Part shown: one piece after another, positions 56,925 through 64,000 of the stretch
Layout: each line of letters begins with the position of its first letter
Position numbering within the stretch: the first letter of the stretch is position 1
Source of the DNA: an uncultured Gammaproteobacteria bacterium
Lineage (GTDB): Bacteria > Pseudomonadota > Gammaproteobacteria > Pseudomonadales > Pseudohongiellaceae
Reading direction: 5' to 3'
Length of the DNA stretch: 64,000 nt
Assembly (NCBI GenBank): GCA_913061515.1
Contig: CAJXSF010000002.1
Location: 62,001 to 126,000, forward strand
Made by a program: the position numbers and the translations under genes
Notes under the pieces: model-generated
Database searches by the model: none
What the model was told of the DNA's origin: nothing
Seen by the model: the letters and a program-made list of their open reading frames with translations, nothing else

Positions 56925-57122
56925 TTATGACCCAACTTTCTGTTTTTCCGTAATAATGGTCTTAACCCGGGCGATATCTCTTTTGATGTTGCCTGTTAGA
57001 TGTGTCTGGGCTAGTTGTCCGGTACTCTTTTGCATCCTGATATTGAACTGATCACGATACAGCGTATTCAGTTGCTCATTCAGCTCTGCAACGCTTTTTT
57101 CACGCAATTCACTGGCTTTCAT
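56925..57122 (-). CDS. rpmC: 50S ribosomal protein L29
   Basis: A 65-residue helical-hairpin protein near the tunnel exit: '[20 protein letters not shown]'. Its ATG shares one base with the rplP stop (TAATG). Confidence 0.96.
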   Translation of the reverse strand: MKASELREKSVAELNEQLNTLYRDQFNIRMQKSTGQLAQTHLTGNIKRDIARVKTIITEKQKVGS

Positions 57123-57535
57123 TACATCACCGTCCGTTTAACGAATGTGGTATCGAACGGCAGCTTTGCTGATGCTAGAGCAAATGCTTCTCTAGCTAGC
57201 GATTCGTCAACACCTTCAATTTCAAACATGATTCGACCTGGCTGGATCTGGGCTACCCAGTATTCCACGCTACCCTTACCTTTACCCTGACGCACTTCAA
57301 GAGGCTTCTGAGTAATTGGCTTGTCAGGAAACACACGAATCCAAATTTTACCGCCACGTTTTACGTGACGAGTCATTGCACGTCGAGCAGATTCGATCTG
57401 GCGCGCAGTCAGGCGGCCACGAGAGACAGCCTTAAGACCGAAATCACCAAAATCCACGTTGCTGCCGCGATGTGATAGTCCGCGATTGCGGCCCTTCATC
57501 ATCTTGCGAAATTTTGTACGCTTAGGTTGTAACAT
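57122..57535 (-). CDS. rplP: 50S ribosomal protein L16
   Basis: A 137-residue protein with '[20 protein letters not shown]' and '[20 protein letters not shown]'. It sits in the A-site region of the large subunit. It is 11 bases after rpsC. Confidence 0.97.
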   Translation of the reverse strand: MLQPKRTKFRKMMKGRNRGLSHRGSNVDFGDFGLKAVSRGRLTARQIESARRAMTRHVKRGGKIWIRVFPDKPITQKPLEVRQGKGKGSVEYWVAQIQPGRIMFEIEGVDESLAREAFALASAKLPFDTTFVKRTVM

Positions 57536-57546
57536 CGAGCCTACCT

Positions 57547-58215
57547 CTACTTAGTCGCTTTCTGTGGCGCCGGAACAGCTTCGTGAAGATTCAATACTTC
57601 ACCTTTGAAAATCCACACTTTGACGCCAATCAAGCCATAAGTGGTGCTTGCTTCGGCAGTGGCGTAATCGATATCCGCACGCAGTGTGTGCAAAGGTACT
57701 CGACCCTCACGGTACCATTCGGAACGTGCAATCTCAGCACCACCCAAACGACCACCAACCTGCACTTTGATACCCTCTGCGCCTTGACGCATCGCGTTCT
57801 GCACTACCCGCTTCATGGCACGACGGAACATCACACGACGCTCTAGCTGTTGTGCCACACTGTCAGCCACTAACTGGGCATCAAGATCAGGTTTACGAAT
57901 TTCTTCGATGTTGATGTGCACAGGCACACCCATCTTCTTGCTAAGAATTGCGCGCAATGCTTCCACATCTTCGCCTTTCTTTCCGATAACGATACCAGGA
58001 CGCGCGGTATGAATCGTAATCCTTGCCGTTTGCGCTGGACGCTCGATATCGATGCGAGAAACTGAAGCTGCAGATAGACGCTTTCTTAAGAATGCGCGTA
58101 CTTGCAAATCTACTAATAGATTCTCAGCGTAACTTTTACCTTCAGCGAACCACGTTGAAGTATGTTTTTTGACGATACCAAGCCGAATTCCGGTTGGATG
58201 TACTTTCTGACCCAT
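57547..58215 (-). CDS. rpsC: 30S ribosomal protein S3
   Basis: A 222-residue protein with '[20 protein letters not shown]' and the KH-domain loop '[17 protein letters not shown]'. It lines the mRNA entry site. It is nine bases after rplV. Confidence 0.97.
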   Translation of the reverse strand: MGQKVHPTGIRLGIVKKHTSTWFAEGKSYAENLLVDLQVRAFLRKRLSAASVSRIDIERPAQTARITIHTARPGIVIGKKGEDVEALRAILSKKMGVPVHINIEEIRKPDLDAQLVADSVAQQLERRVMFRRAMKRVVQNAMRQGAEGIKVQVGGRLGGAEIARSEWYREGRVPLHTLRADIDYATAEASTTYGLIGVKVWIFKGEVLNLHEAVPAPQKATK

Positions 58216-58224
58216 CCTAATCTC

Positions 58225-58557
58225 CTACTTATCGGCTACTTTGACGGTGATGTGGCACGAACGTTTGAAGATGCGATCCGCTCTTCCTTTCGCTCGTGGA
58301 CTAATCCGCTTCATTGTTAACCCTTCGTCGACGTAGATTGTTGAAACTTTCAACTCATCAACATCGGCACCTTCGTTGTGCTCAGCATTCGCAATTGCTG
58401 AATCGAGCACTTTCTTTATGATCTCTGCGCCTTTCTTAGGGCTGTAAGTCAGAATCAGAAGAGCTTCTTCAACGCCCTTGCCGCGAATCTGATCAGCTAC
58501 TAGTCTCGCCTTTTGTGCGGAGAGCCGAGCGCCTTTTAGTTTAGCTACCACTTCCAT
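58225..58557 (-). CDS. rplV: 50S ribosomal protein L22
   Basis: A 110-residue protein whose beta hairpin reaches the exit tunnel: '[20 protein letters not shown]' and '[20 protein letters not shown]'. It is 17 bases after rpsS. Confidence 0.97.
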   Translation of the reverse strand: MEVVAKLKGARLSAQKARLVADQIRGKGVEEALLILTYSPKKGAEIIKKVLDSAIANAEHNEGADVDELKVSTIYVDEGLTMKRISPRAKGRADRIFKRSCHITVKVADK

Positions 58558-58574
58558 CTCTTTATCCCCGTTAA

Positions 58575-58850
58575 TTAGCGCTTGGCTTTCTTATCAGCCA
58601 CGTGACCGCGATAGGTACGAGTCAGCGAAAATTCACCTAGCTTGTGGCCGACCATATCTTCGGAAACAAAAACAGGTACATGCTGATGACCGTTATGAAC
58701 CGCAATGGTCAAACCAATCATGTCTGGAGAAACCATTGAGCGACGCGACCAAGTCTTAATAGGACGCTTATCATTGTTCTCCAATGCTGTCTGCACTTTC
58801 TTCATCAAATGAAGGTCTATGAAGGGACCTTTTTTCAGTGAACGTGGCAC
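58575..58850 (-). CDS. rpsS: 30S ribosomal protein S19
   Basis: A 91-residue head protein: '[20 protein letters not shown]' and '[20 protein letters not shown]'. It is 24 bases after rplB. Confidence 0.97.
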   Translation of the reverse strand: MPRSLKKGPFIDLHLMKKVQTALENNDKRPIKTWSRRSMVSPDMIGLTIAVHNGHQHVPVFVSEDMVGHKLGEFSLTRTYRGHVADKKAKR

Positions 58851-58874
58851 TTTTATTTCCTCTAGTATGAGCCG

Positions 58875-59705
58875 TTATCGGCTAGCATTTCTGCGGCGTA
58901 CGATCATCTTGCTGGTACGCTTGTTAGTTCTAGTTTTGTAGCCCTTAGTTGGTTGACCCCATGGTGAAACTGGGTGACGACCACCTGATGAACGACCTTC
59001 ACCACCACCGTGTGGGTGATCGACCGGGTTCATTGCTACACCGCGAACGGTTGGTCTAATACCGCGCCAGCGCACTGCACCAGCTTTACCAAGTGAGCGC
59101 AAGCTGTGCTCGGAGTTAGAAACCTCTCCTAGCGTTGCACGACACTCAGCCAAAATCTTTCTCATCTCGCCAGAACGTAAACGCAATGTGGCGTAAGTTC
59201 CTTCACGAGCTACTAACTGAGCGGAGCAACCAGCACTACGCGCAATCTGTGCACCCTTACCAGGCTTCATCTCGATGCAATGCACCGTGCTACCTAGCGG
59301 GATGTTACGTAATGGCAAGCAGTTACCTGGCTTGATTGGCGCAGTTTCGCCAGAAACAAGCTCATCGCCTGCTGCAACTTTTGCCGGAGCGATGATGTAG
59401 CGACGCTCACCATCCGCATACAACATTAGTGCAATGTTAGCAGTACGGTTTGGATCGTATTCAAGACGCTCTACTTTCGCAGGAATACCATCTTTGTTAC
59501 GCAGAAAATCGATTACACGGTACTTCTGCTTGTGACCACCACCCATGTGACGAGTAGTAATACGACCTAAATTGTTACGACCACCTGACTTTGACTTGCT
59601 CGCCAGAAGGGGAGCATACGGCTCGCCTTTGTGCAGATCAGGGTTAACTACTTTAACAACGAATCTGCGACCTGGAGAGGTTGGTTTACACTTTACAACT
59701 GCCAT
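58875..59705 (-). CDS. rplB: 50S ribosomal protein L2
   Basis: A 276-residue protein needed for peptidyl-transferase centre assembly. '[20 protein letters not shown]' opens it, and the conserved '[20 protein letters not shown]' near the end contains the functional His. It is 16 bases after rplW. Confidence 0.97.
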   Translation of the reverse strand: MAVVKCKPTSPGRRFVVKVVNPDLHKGEPYAPLLASKSKSGGRNNLGRITTRHMGGGHKQKYRVIDFLRNKDGIPAKVERLEYDPNRTANIALMLYADGERRYIIAPAKVAAGDELVSGETAPIKPGNCLPLRNIPLGSTVHCIEMKPGKGAQIARSAGCSAQLVAREGTYATLRLRSGEMRKILAECRATLGEVSNSEHSLRSLGKAGAVRWRGIRPTVRGVAMNPVDHPHGGGEGRSSGGRHPVSPWGQPTKGYKTRTNKRTSKMIVRRRNASR

Positions 59706-59721
59706 GACCCTTAACCCCTTC

Positions 59722-60021
59722 TTAGCTCAGTTCTGCAAAGTCGATTTCTTGACCCTGCTCGAGTTGAACGTAAGCTTTTTTCCAGTTTGATTTTTGACGG
59801 ATGCCGCCACGCGCAGTGCGCTTGGTCTTACCCTTCACGTTTAATACCTGCAGACCTGTCACGCTCACCTTGAAAATAGTCTCAATGGCTTCTTTGATCT
59901 CGGCTTTGCTCGCGTCATTCAATACTTTGAACGCTACTTGATTATGGGCTTCAGCCATAATTGTCGCTTTCTCAGAAATGTGCGGACCCAAAATTACGGA
60001 ATATAGTCTGGCTTGATTCAC
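59722..60021 (-). CDS. rplW: 50S ribosomal protein L23
   Basis: A 99-residue tunnel-exit protein that docks trigger factor and SRP: '[20 protein letters not shown]' and '[20 protein letters not shown]'. Its start overlaps the rplD stop by four bases. Confidence 0.96.
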   Translation of the reverse strand: MNQARLYSVILGPHISEKATIMAEAHNQVAFKVLNDASKAEIKEAIETIFKVSVTGLQVLNVKGKTKRTARGGIRQKSNWKKAYVQLEQGQEIDFAELS

Positions 60022-60638
60022 GACAGCATCTCCTCAACTTTTTTCAGCGCAGGCACTGTCATTAACACTTTGTCGAAACCGATCAAACTGACAGGATCCA
60101 AACCAGCCGCATCTAGAACGTCAACTTTGTGCAGGTTGCGCGCTGCTAAAAACAGCTCTTCCGCAATGTCTTCTGCAACAATAAGAACGTTATCTAATGA
60201 GTACTCGCTGAGCTTGCTCACCAAGTCTTTAGTCTTGTGCGAGCTCACTACGAACTCATCAACAACCAATAGACGCTCTTGGCGAATCAATTCAGACAAA
60301 ATGCACGCCATCGCACCGCGATACATCTTTTTGTTCAATTTTTTGCTGTGGTCTTGAGGACGCGCAGCAAATGTCACGCCACCAGTACGCCAGATAGGGC
60401 TACGAATAGTACCCGCACGAGCGCGGCCCGTACCTTTTTGACGCCAAGGCTTACGACCACCACCGCTTACTTCAGAGCGAGTTTTCTGCTGAACAGAACC
60501 CTGACGCGCTCCTGCAAGGAAGGTCGTAACTGACTGATGCACCAACGTTTCGTTGAATTCGCGTGCGAACGCTGCATCTGAAATAGAAACTTTTTCTTTG
60601 CCCGCCTTGTTGCCGGGCTTTGCAATAACTAATTCCAT
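60018..60638 (-). CDS. rplD: 50S ribosomal protein L4
   Basis: A 206-residue protein with the tunnel loop '[20 protein letters not shown]'. In E. coli L4 also represses the S10 operon by attenuation in its leader. It is three bases after rplC and overlaps rplW by four. Confidence 0.97.
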   Translation of the reverse strand: MELVIAKPGNKAGKEKVSISDAAFAREFNETLVHQSVTTFLAGARQGSVQQKTRSEVSGGGRKPWRQKGTGRARAGTIRSPIWRTGGVTFAARPQDHSKKLNKKMYRGAMACILSELIRQERLLVVDEFVVSSHKTKDLVSKLSEYSLDNVLIVAEDIAEELFLAARNLHKVDVLDAAGLDPVSLIGFDKVLMTVPALKKVEEMLS

Positions 60639-60641
60639 TGC

Positions 60642-61295
60642 TTACCCCTTAGACGTTTTAGTTTTAACAGTGGGACGAATGATGACGTTTGAGCCAGTAG
60701 CTCCAGGCAATGCGCCTTTAACGAGAATCAAGTTGTTCTCAACATCAATTTGAACGACTTCAAGGCTTTGAGTAGTAACGCGTGCGTCACCCATGTGCCC
60801 TGACATCTTTTTGCCTTTCCATACGCGACCCGGAGTCTGACACTGGCCGATAGAACCAGGTGCTCGGTGCGATAGCGAGTTACCGTGAGTGGCATCTTGC
60901 ATGCTGAAATTATGGCGTTTGATAGTGCCTTGGAAACCTTTACCTTTAGAGGTGCCAGTAACATCGACTTTTTGACCTGGAGTGAAGCGCTCTACAGTAA
61001 GCTCGTTACCTGCAGCCAATTCACCAAGCTCTTCTGCGTCAGCACGGAATTCCCATAGACCAGTACCCGCCTCGGTACCTGCCTTTGCGAAGTGACCCGC
61101 CATAGACTTAGAAACGCGTGATGCTTTGCGCGCGCCAGTGGTTACTTGCACAGCACTGTAACCATCAACTTCTGCGGTTTTGATCTGGGTTACCCTGTTA
61201 GGGCTAACCTCTACGACCGTTACCGGAATAGACAAACCTGCCTCAGTGAAAACGCGGGTCATACCGCTTTTTCGACCGACTAAACCAATCGACAT
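60642..61295 (-). CDS. rplC: 50S ribosomal protein L3
   Basis: A 217-residue protein starting '[20 protein letters not shown]', with '[17 protein letters not shown]' and '[20 protein letters not shown]' (the Gln is a methylation site in E. coli). GAGG lies eight bases upstream. It follows a 174-base gap after rpsJ, unusually long for this junction. Confidence 0.97.
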   Translation of the reverse strand: MSIGLVGRKSGMTRVFTEAGLSIPVTVVEVSPNRVTQIKTAEVDGYSAVQVTTGARKASRVSKSMAGHFAKAGTEAGTGLWEFRADAEELGELAAGNELTVERFTPGQKVDVTGTSKGKGFQGTIKRHNFSMQDATHGNSLSHRAPGSIGQCQTPGRVWKGKKMSGHMGDARVTTQSLEVVQIDVENNLILVKGALPGATGSNVIIRPTVKTKTSKG

Positions 61296-61469
61296 TTTAT
61301 AAACCTCATCGTGTACGGGGCTAAAACCCGCTATGGCTGCTTACGCATTACACCATGTTCGCTACAGGGCAATTCAACGTGCCCTTGAGCATGTTAAGAA
61401 TCGGGAGACCCGATCTGCTCGCTGCACTGCTGCAAACTAGGCTCAACTCTGACCTAATACCTTATGGTA
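61296..61469 (-). promoter_or_regulatory. Structured 174-base gap between rpsJ and rplC
   Basis: No gene is seen. Two hairpins stand out on the minus-strand RNA: ATCGGG-TCT-CCCGAT (61400-61414) and AGGGCA/TGCCCT with an eight-base loop (61366-61385). A U tract is missing after both, so they are not terminators. In E. coli this junction is only about 30 bases. An RNA control element for rplC onward is plausible. Confidence 0.5.
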
Positions 61470-61781
61470 TTAACCCAGGCTGATCTGCACCTCTACACCA
61501 GCCGCTAGATCCAACTTCATTAAAGCATCTACTGTCTTTTCAGTGGGCTCTACAATATCCAACAAACGCTTGTGCGTACGGATTTCGTATTGATCACGAG
61601 CATCTTTGTTCACGTGTGGTGAAATCAAGATGGTATAACGCTCAGTATTCGTCGGCAGCGGAATAGGCCCTCGCACTTGCGCACCAGTTCGCTTCGCCGT
61701 ATCGACTATCTCTTGCGTAGACTGATCAATCAGCCGATGATCAAAGGCTTTTAGCCGAATTCTGATACGCTGATTTTGCAT
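61470..61781 (-). CDS. rpsJ: 30S ribosomal protein S10
   Basis: A 103-residue protein: '[20 protein letters not shown]' and '[20 protein letters not shown]'. S10 is also the NusE antitermination factor. It is the first gene of the S10 operon and has a well-formed promoter about 83 bases upstream. GGAG lies ten bases before the ATG. Confidence 0.97.
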   Translation of the reverse strand: MQNQRIRIRLKAFDHRLIDQSTQEIVDTAKRTGAQVRGPIPLPTNTERYTILISPHVNKDARDQYEIRTHKRLLDIVEPTEKTVDALMKLDLAAGVEVQISLG

Positions 61782-61870
61782 CTACTCAAATCTCCAAAAA
61801 ACTTTTTAAATGAAACAGTTACTGATCGTTGTTATTTGTTCGGCTTCAATACCGAAAAAATGGAAGCGAG

Positions 61871-61899
61871 ATTCTAAGTTCACGCCACCCACATGTCAA
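61871..61899 (-). promoter_or_regulatory. Sigma-70-type promoter for the S10 operon
   Basis: On the minus strand, TTGACA (61899-61894) and TAGAAT (61876-61871) are separated by exactly 17 bases. Transcription should begin near 61864, leaving an untranslated leader of about 83 bases before rpsJ. The leader contains a TTCGG/CCGAA hairpin. The box match and spacing are close to consensus. Confidence 0.8.
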
Positions 61900-61953
61900 G
61901 CGAAACTACATGGATCTTTTCGCTCTTTACACTTGCTTTTCTTACAGGCAATG

Positions 61954-61984
61954 AAAAGGGCGGTGCCCAGAGGCACCACCCTTT
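61954..61984 (-). terminator. Terminator after tuf
   Basis: A 13-bp stem (AAAGGGTGGTGCC with GGCACCGCCCTTT, one G-U pair in the minus-strand RNA, four-base loop) lies just after the tuf stop. A short tail TTTTCATT follows. The stem is strong; the U tract is weak. Confidence 0.75.
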
Positions 61985-61991
61985 CATTTAA

Positions 61992-63182
61992 TTACTCAAA
62001 AATCTTCGCTACAACACCGGCACCAACAGTTCGGCCACCCTCACGGATTGCAAAACGTAGGCCGTCATCCATCGCGATTGGGTTGATCAGCGTTACTACC
62101 ATCTTGACGTTATCGCCAGGCATAACCATCTCAACGCCTTCTGGTAGCTCACAAGCACCAGTCACGTCTGTTGTACGGAAGTAGAACTGTGGACGATAGC
62201 CTTTAAAGAATGGCGTGTGACGACCACCTTCGTCTTTGCTAAGGATGTACACTTCTGCTTCAAACTTCGTGTGCGGAGTGATTGAACCAGGCTTAGCCAG
62301 TACTTGACCACGCTCTACGTCTTCGCGCTTAGTACCACGCAATAGAACACCAACGTTCTCGCCTGCACGACCTTCGTCTAGCAGCTTACGGAACATCTCA
62401 ACACCCGTACAAGTTGTCTTAGTCGTTGCCTTAAGACCAACAATCTCGATCTCGTCACCAACGTTTACAATTCCGCGCTCAACTCGGCCTGTTACCACAG
62501 TACCGCGACCTGAGATTGAGAATACGTCCTCGATTGGCAATAGGAACGCCTGATCGATATCACGTACTGGATCTGGAATATAAGAATCTAGAGTCTCAAC
62601 CAGTTTCGCAACTGAAGGCATACCAACGTCTGACGTATCACCTTCCAACGCTTTTAGCGCTGAACCGATGATGATCGGCGTGTCGTCGCCTGGGAAGTCA
62701 TACGCATCCAACAACTCACGCACTTCCATCTCTACCAATTCGAGAAGCTCTGCATCGTCTACCATGTCCGCTTTGTTCATGAACACGACGATGTAAGGAA
62801 CGCCAACCTGACGAGAAAGCAGGATGTGCTCACGCGTTTGTGGCATTGGGCCGTCCGCTGCGGATACAACTAGGATCGCGCCGTCCATCTGTGCCGCACC
62901 CGTGATCATGTTTTTCACGTAGTCGGCGTGACCTGGACAGTCAACGTGCGCGTAGTGGCGCTTGTCTGAATCATACTCAACGTGTGAAGTGTTGATCGTA
63001 ATACCGCGCTCTCTTTCTTCTGGAGCGTTGTCGATCTGCGCGAAGTCGCGCGCTTCACCACCAAAAACCTCTGCACATACACGTGTCAGCGCTGCTGTGA
63101 GCGTTGTCTTACCGTGGTCAACGTGGCCAATCGTCCCTACGTTAACGTGCGTCTTATTTCTTTCGAACTTACTCTTCGCCAC
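61992..63182 (-). CDS. tuf: Elongation factor Tu
   Basis: A 396-residue GTPase that brings aminoacyl-tRNA to the ribosome. The start is GTG (63182) with GAGGTGAT upstream. G1 '[10 protein letters not shown]', G3 '[10 protein letters not shown]' and G4 'NKADM' are intact. The C-terminus ends '[18 protein letters not shown]'. It follows fusA after 66 bases that contain a GC-rich hairpin. Many gammaproteobacteria have a second tuf copy elsewhere. Confidence 0.98.
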   Translation of the reverse strand: MAKSKFERNKTHVNVGTIGHVDHGKTTLTAALTRVCAEVFGGEARDFAQIDNAPEERERGITINTSHVEYDSDKRHYAHVDCPGHADYVKNMITGAAQMDGAILVVSAADGPMPQTREHILLSRQVGVPYIVVFMNKADMVDDAELLELVEMEVRELLDAYDFPGDDTPIIIGSALKALEGDTSDVGMPSVAKLVETLDSYIPDPVRDIDQAFLLPIEDVFSISGRGTVVTGRVERGIVNVGDEIEIVGLKATTKTTCTGVEMFRKLLDEGRAGENVGVLLRGTKREDVERGQVLAKPGSITPHTKFEAEVYILSKDEGGRHTPFFKGYRPQFYFRTTDVTGACELPEGVEMVMPGDNVKMVVTLINPIAMDDGLRFAIREGGRTVGAGVVAKIFE

Positions 63183-63224
63183 AATATCACCTCATTAAAG
63201 CGTCAATTAAAAGGAGTTAAAACA

Positions 63225-63242
63225 CGGGCGCCGAGGCGCCCG
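63225..63242 (-). promoter_or_regulatory. GC-rich hairpin between fusA and tuf
   Basis: CGGGCGC and GCGCCCG form a 7-bp stem with a four-base loop, six bases after the fusA stop. On the minus strand it is followed by GTGTTTTAA, so it may act as a partial terminator or as an RNA-processing or stability element that lets tuf be expressed separately. Confidence 0.6.
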
Positions 63243-63248
63243 CTAGCA

Positions 63249-64000
63249 TTATTGCCCGTTGGCTATAATGCTCTCTTTTATGTTGTTAGGGACTTCTGCA
63301 TATTTCAAAAATTCCATGGTGTATGTTGCACGACCCTGCGTCGCTGAACGCAAGTCGGTTGCATAACCAAACATTTCTGACAGAGGTACCTCGGCATTAA
63401 TGACGCGACCACTTGGGCTGTCTTCCATGCCTTGCACAGTGCCACGTCGACGGTTCAAATCGCCCATCACGTCGCCCATGTTCTCTTCAGGTGTTACCAC
63501 CTCAACCTTCATGATCGGTTCGAGCAGAGCCGCATCCGCCATCAAGGCACCTTTCTTCATTGCTATAGAGCCAGCAATTTTGAACGCCATTTCGCTAGAG
63601 TCGACATCATGATATGAACCGTCGTATAGCGTGACCTTCATCGCCAACAATGGGTAGCCCGCGAGCACACCATTCTTCATCTGCTCTTGAACACCTTTGT
63701 CTACCGCGCCGATGAATTCTCTTGGTACCGCGCCGCCAACGATTTCGTTAACGAATTGATACTCTTCATCAGCAGGAAGCGGCTCAAGACGCAACCAAAC
63801 GTGACCGAACTGACCACGACCACCAGACTGCTTAACGTGCTTACCTTCCACTTCCACAGTTTTCTTGATCGTTTCACGATAGGCCACTTGTGGCTTACCG
63901 ATGTTCGCTTCCACGTTAAATTCACGACGCATACGGTCAACAAGAACGTCCAAGTGCAATTCACCCATACCAGCGATGATTGTTTGGCCAGACTCTTCGT
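63249..64000 (-). CDS. fusA: Elongation factor G, C-terminal part (cut by window end)
   Basis: This is the last 250 residues of EF-G, the translocation GTPase. The open frame reaches the window edge with '[20 protein letters not shown]', so the track's Met at 63968 is internal. Domains III-V are visible, with '[13 protein letters not shown]' and '[20 protein letters not shown]', ending '[13 protein letters not shown]'. The GTPase domain lies outside. It is followed by tuf, as in the str operon; rpsL and rpsG should lie beyond the edge. Confidence 0.96.
   Translation of the reverse strand, partial: EESGQTIIAGMGELHLDVLVDRMRREFNVEANIGKPQVAYRETIKKTVEVEGKHVKQSGGRGQFGHVWLRLEPLPADEEYQFVNEIVGGAVPREFIGAVDKGVQEQMKNGVLAGYPLLAMKVTLYDGSYHDVDSSEMAFKIAGSIAMKKGALMADAALLEPIMKVEVVTPEENMGDVMGDLNRRRGTVQGMEDSPSGRVINAEVPLSEMFGYATDLRSATQGRATYTMEFLKYAEVPNNIKESIIANGQ

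Noticed and set aside
61327-61362. TTGAAT...TGTAAT promoter-like pair inside the rpsJ-rplC gap.
   Set aside because: Spacing of about 19 bases and weak boxes make it poor compared with the rpsJ promoter.
1-64000. Search for tRNA, rRNA, CRISPR repeats, insertion sequences and phage genes.
   Set aside because: None seen by eye; no transposase-like ORF, no regular direct repeats and no rRNA-like segments.

Overview
The window is a piece of a gammaproteobacterial chromosome with roughly balanced base composition and densely packed genes. Three things point to this group: a complete 13-gene complex I operon with a fused nuoCD, the S10-spc-alpha ribosomal order running from fusA/tuf to rplQ, and GlpD/GlpK, TrxC and LeuS of proteobacterial type. 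Secreted redoxin/cytochrome c/copper-monooxygenase-like proteins and many small exported proteins would suit a free-living, probably marine, aerobic heterotroph. I cannot name the genus. I saw no rRNA, tRNA, insertion sequence, prophage or CRISPR.

Layout. Positions 1-6.1 kb hold the 3' end of an EAL-domain gene, a SIMPL-domain periplasmic protein, and the 5-oxoprolinase genes pxpB-pxpC and pxpA. The pxp set is split by an oppositely oriented gene for a 754-residue exported protein with three internal repeats. From 6.1 to 20.9 kb, all on the minus strand, lies nuoA-B-CD-E-F-G-H-I-J-K-L-M-N, followed upstream by a 420 bp non-coding stretch. From 21.3 to 34 kb is a mixed region: a CBS-pair protein, ModF, a secreted esterase, an exported FAH-family hydrolase, two diverged redoxin/cytochrome c/copper-monooxygenase-like paralogues (25.5 and 32.2 kb), a TetR regulator, glutaredoxin, a DUF2214 membrane protein, a carboxylesterase, a SUKH-like protein, TrxC and two lipoproteins, one FlgO-like. 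From 34 to 47.6 kb are leuS, a small exported protein, a PPC-domain caspase-like protease translationally coupled to a PAS-GAF-GGDEF protein, divergent glpD/glpK, a histidine phosphatase, a DUF1499 protein, an LspA-like protein and an alanine-glyoxylate-type aminotransferase. From 47.6 to 64 kb is the minus-strand ribosomal block: fusA (partial), tuf, then rpsJ through rplN, rplX through secY and rpmJ, and rpsM-rpsK-rpsD-rpoA-rplQ.

How the genes fit together. The nuo operon couples NADH oxidation to proton pumping, and glpD/glpK feed glycerol carbon and electrons into the same quinone pool. pxpABC recycles 5-oxoproline. The ribosomal block shows a consensus-like promoter for rpsJ, structured leaders, and a strong terminator after rplQ that almost touches the Shine-Dalgarno of the next gene.

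The most unusual items are: (i) the pair of redoxin/heme c/copper-monooxygenase-like exported proteins, one with a complete set of candidate copper ligands and the other lacking most of them; (ii) the caspase/diguanylate cyclase gene pair sharing a TAATG junction; (iii) an FAH-family hydrolase with an export signal and intact metal-site residues. Starts were moved from the ORF track where a Shine-Dalgarno or family length favoured an internal codon.
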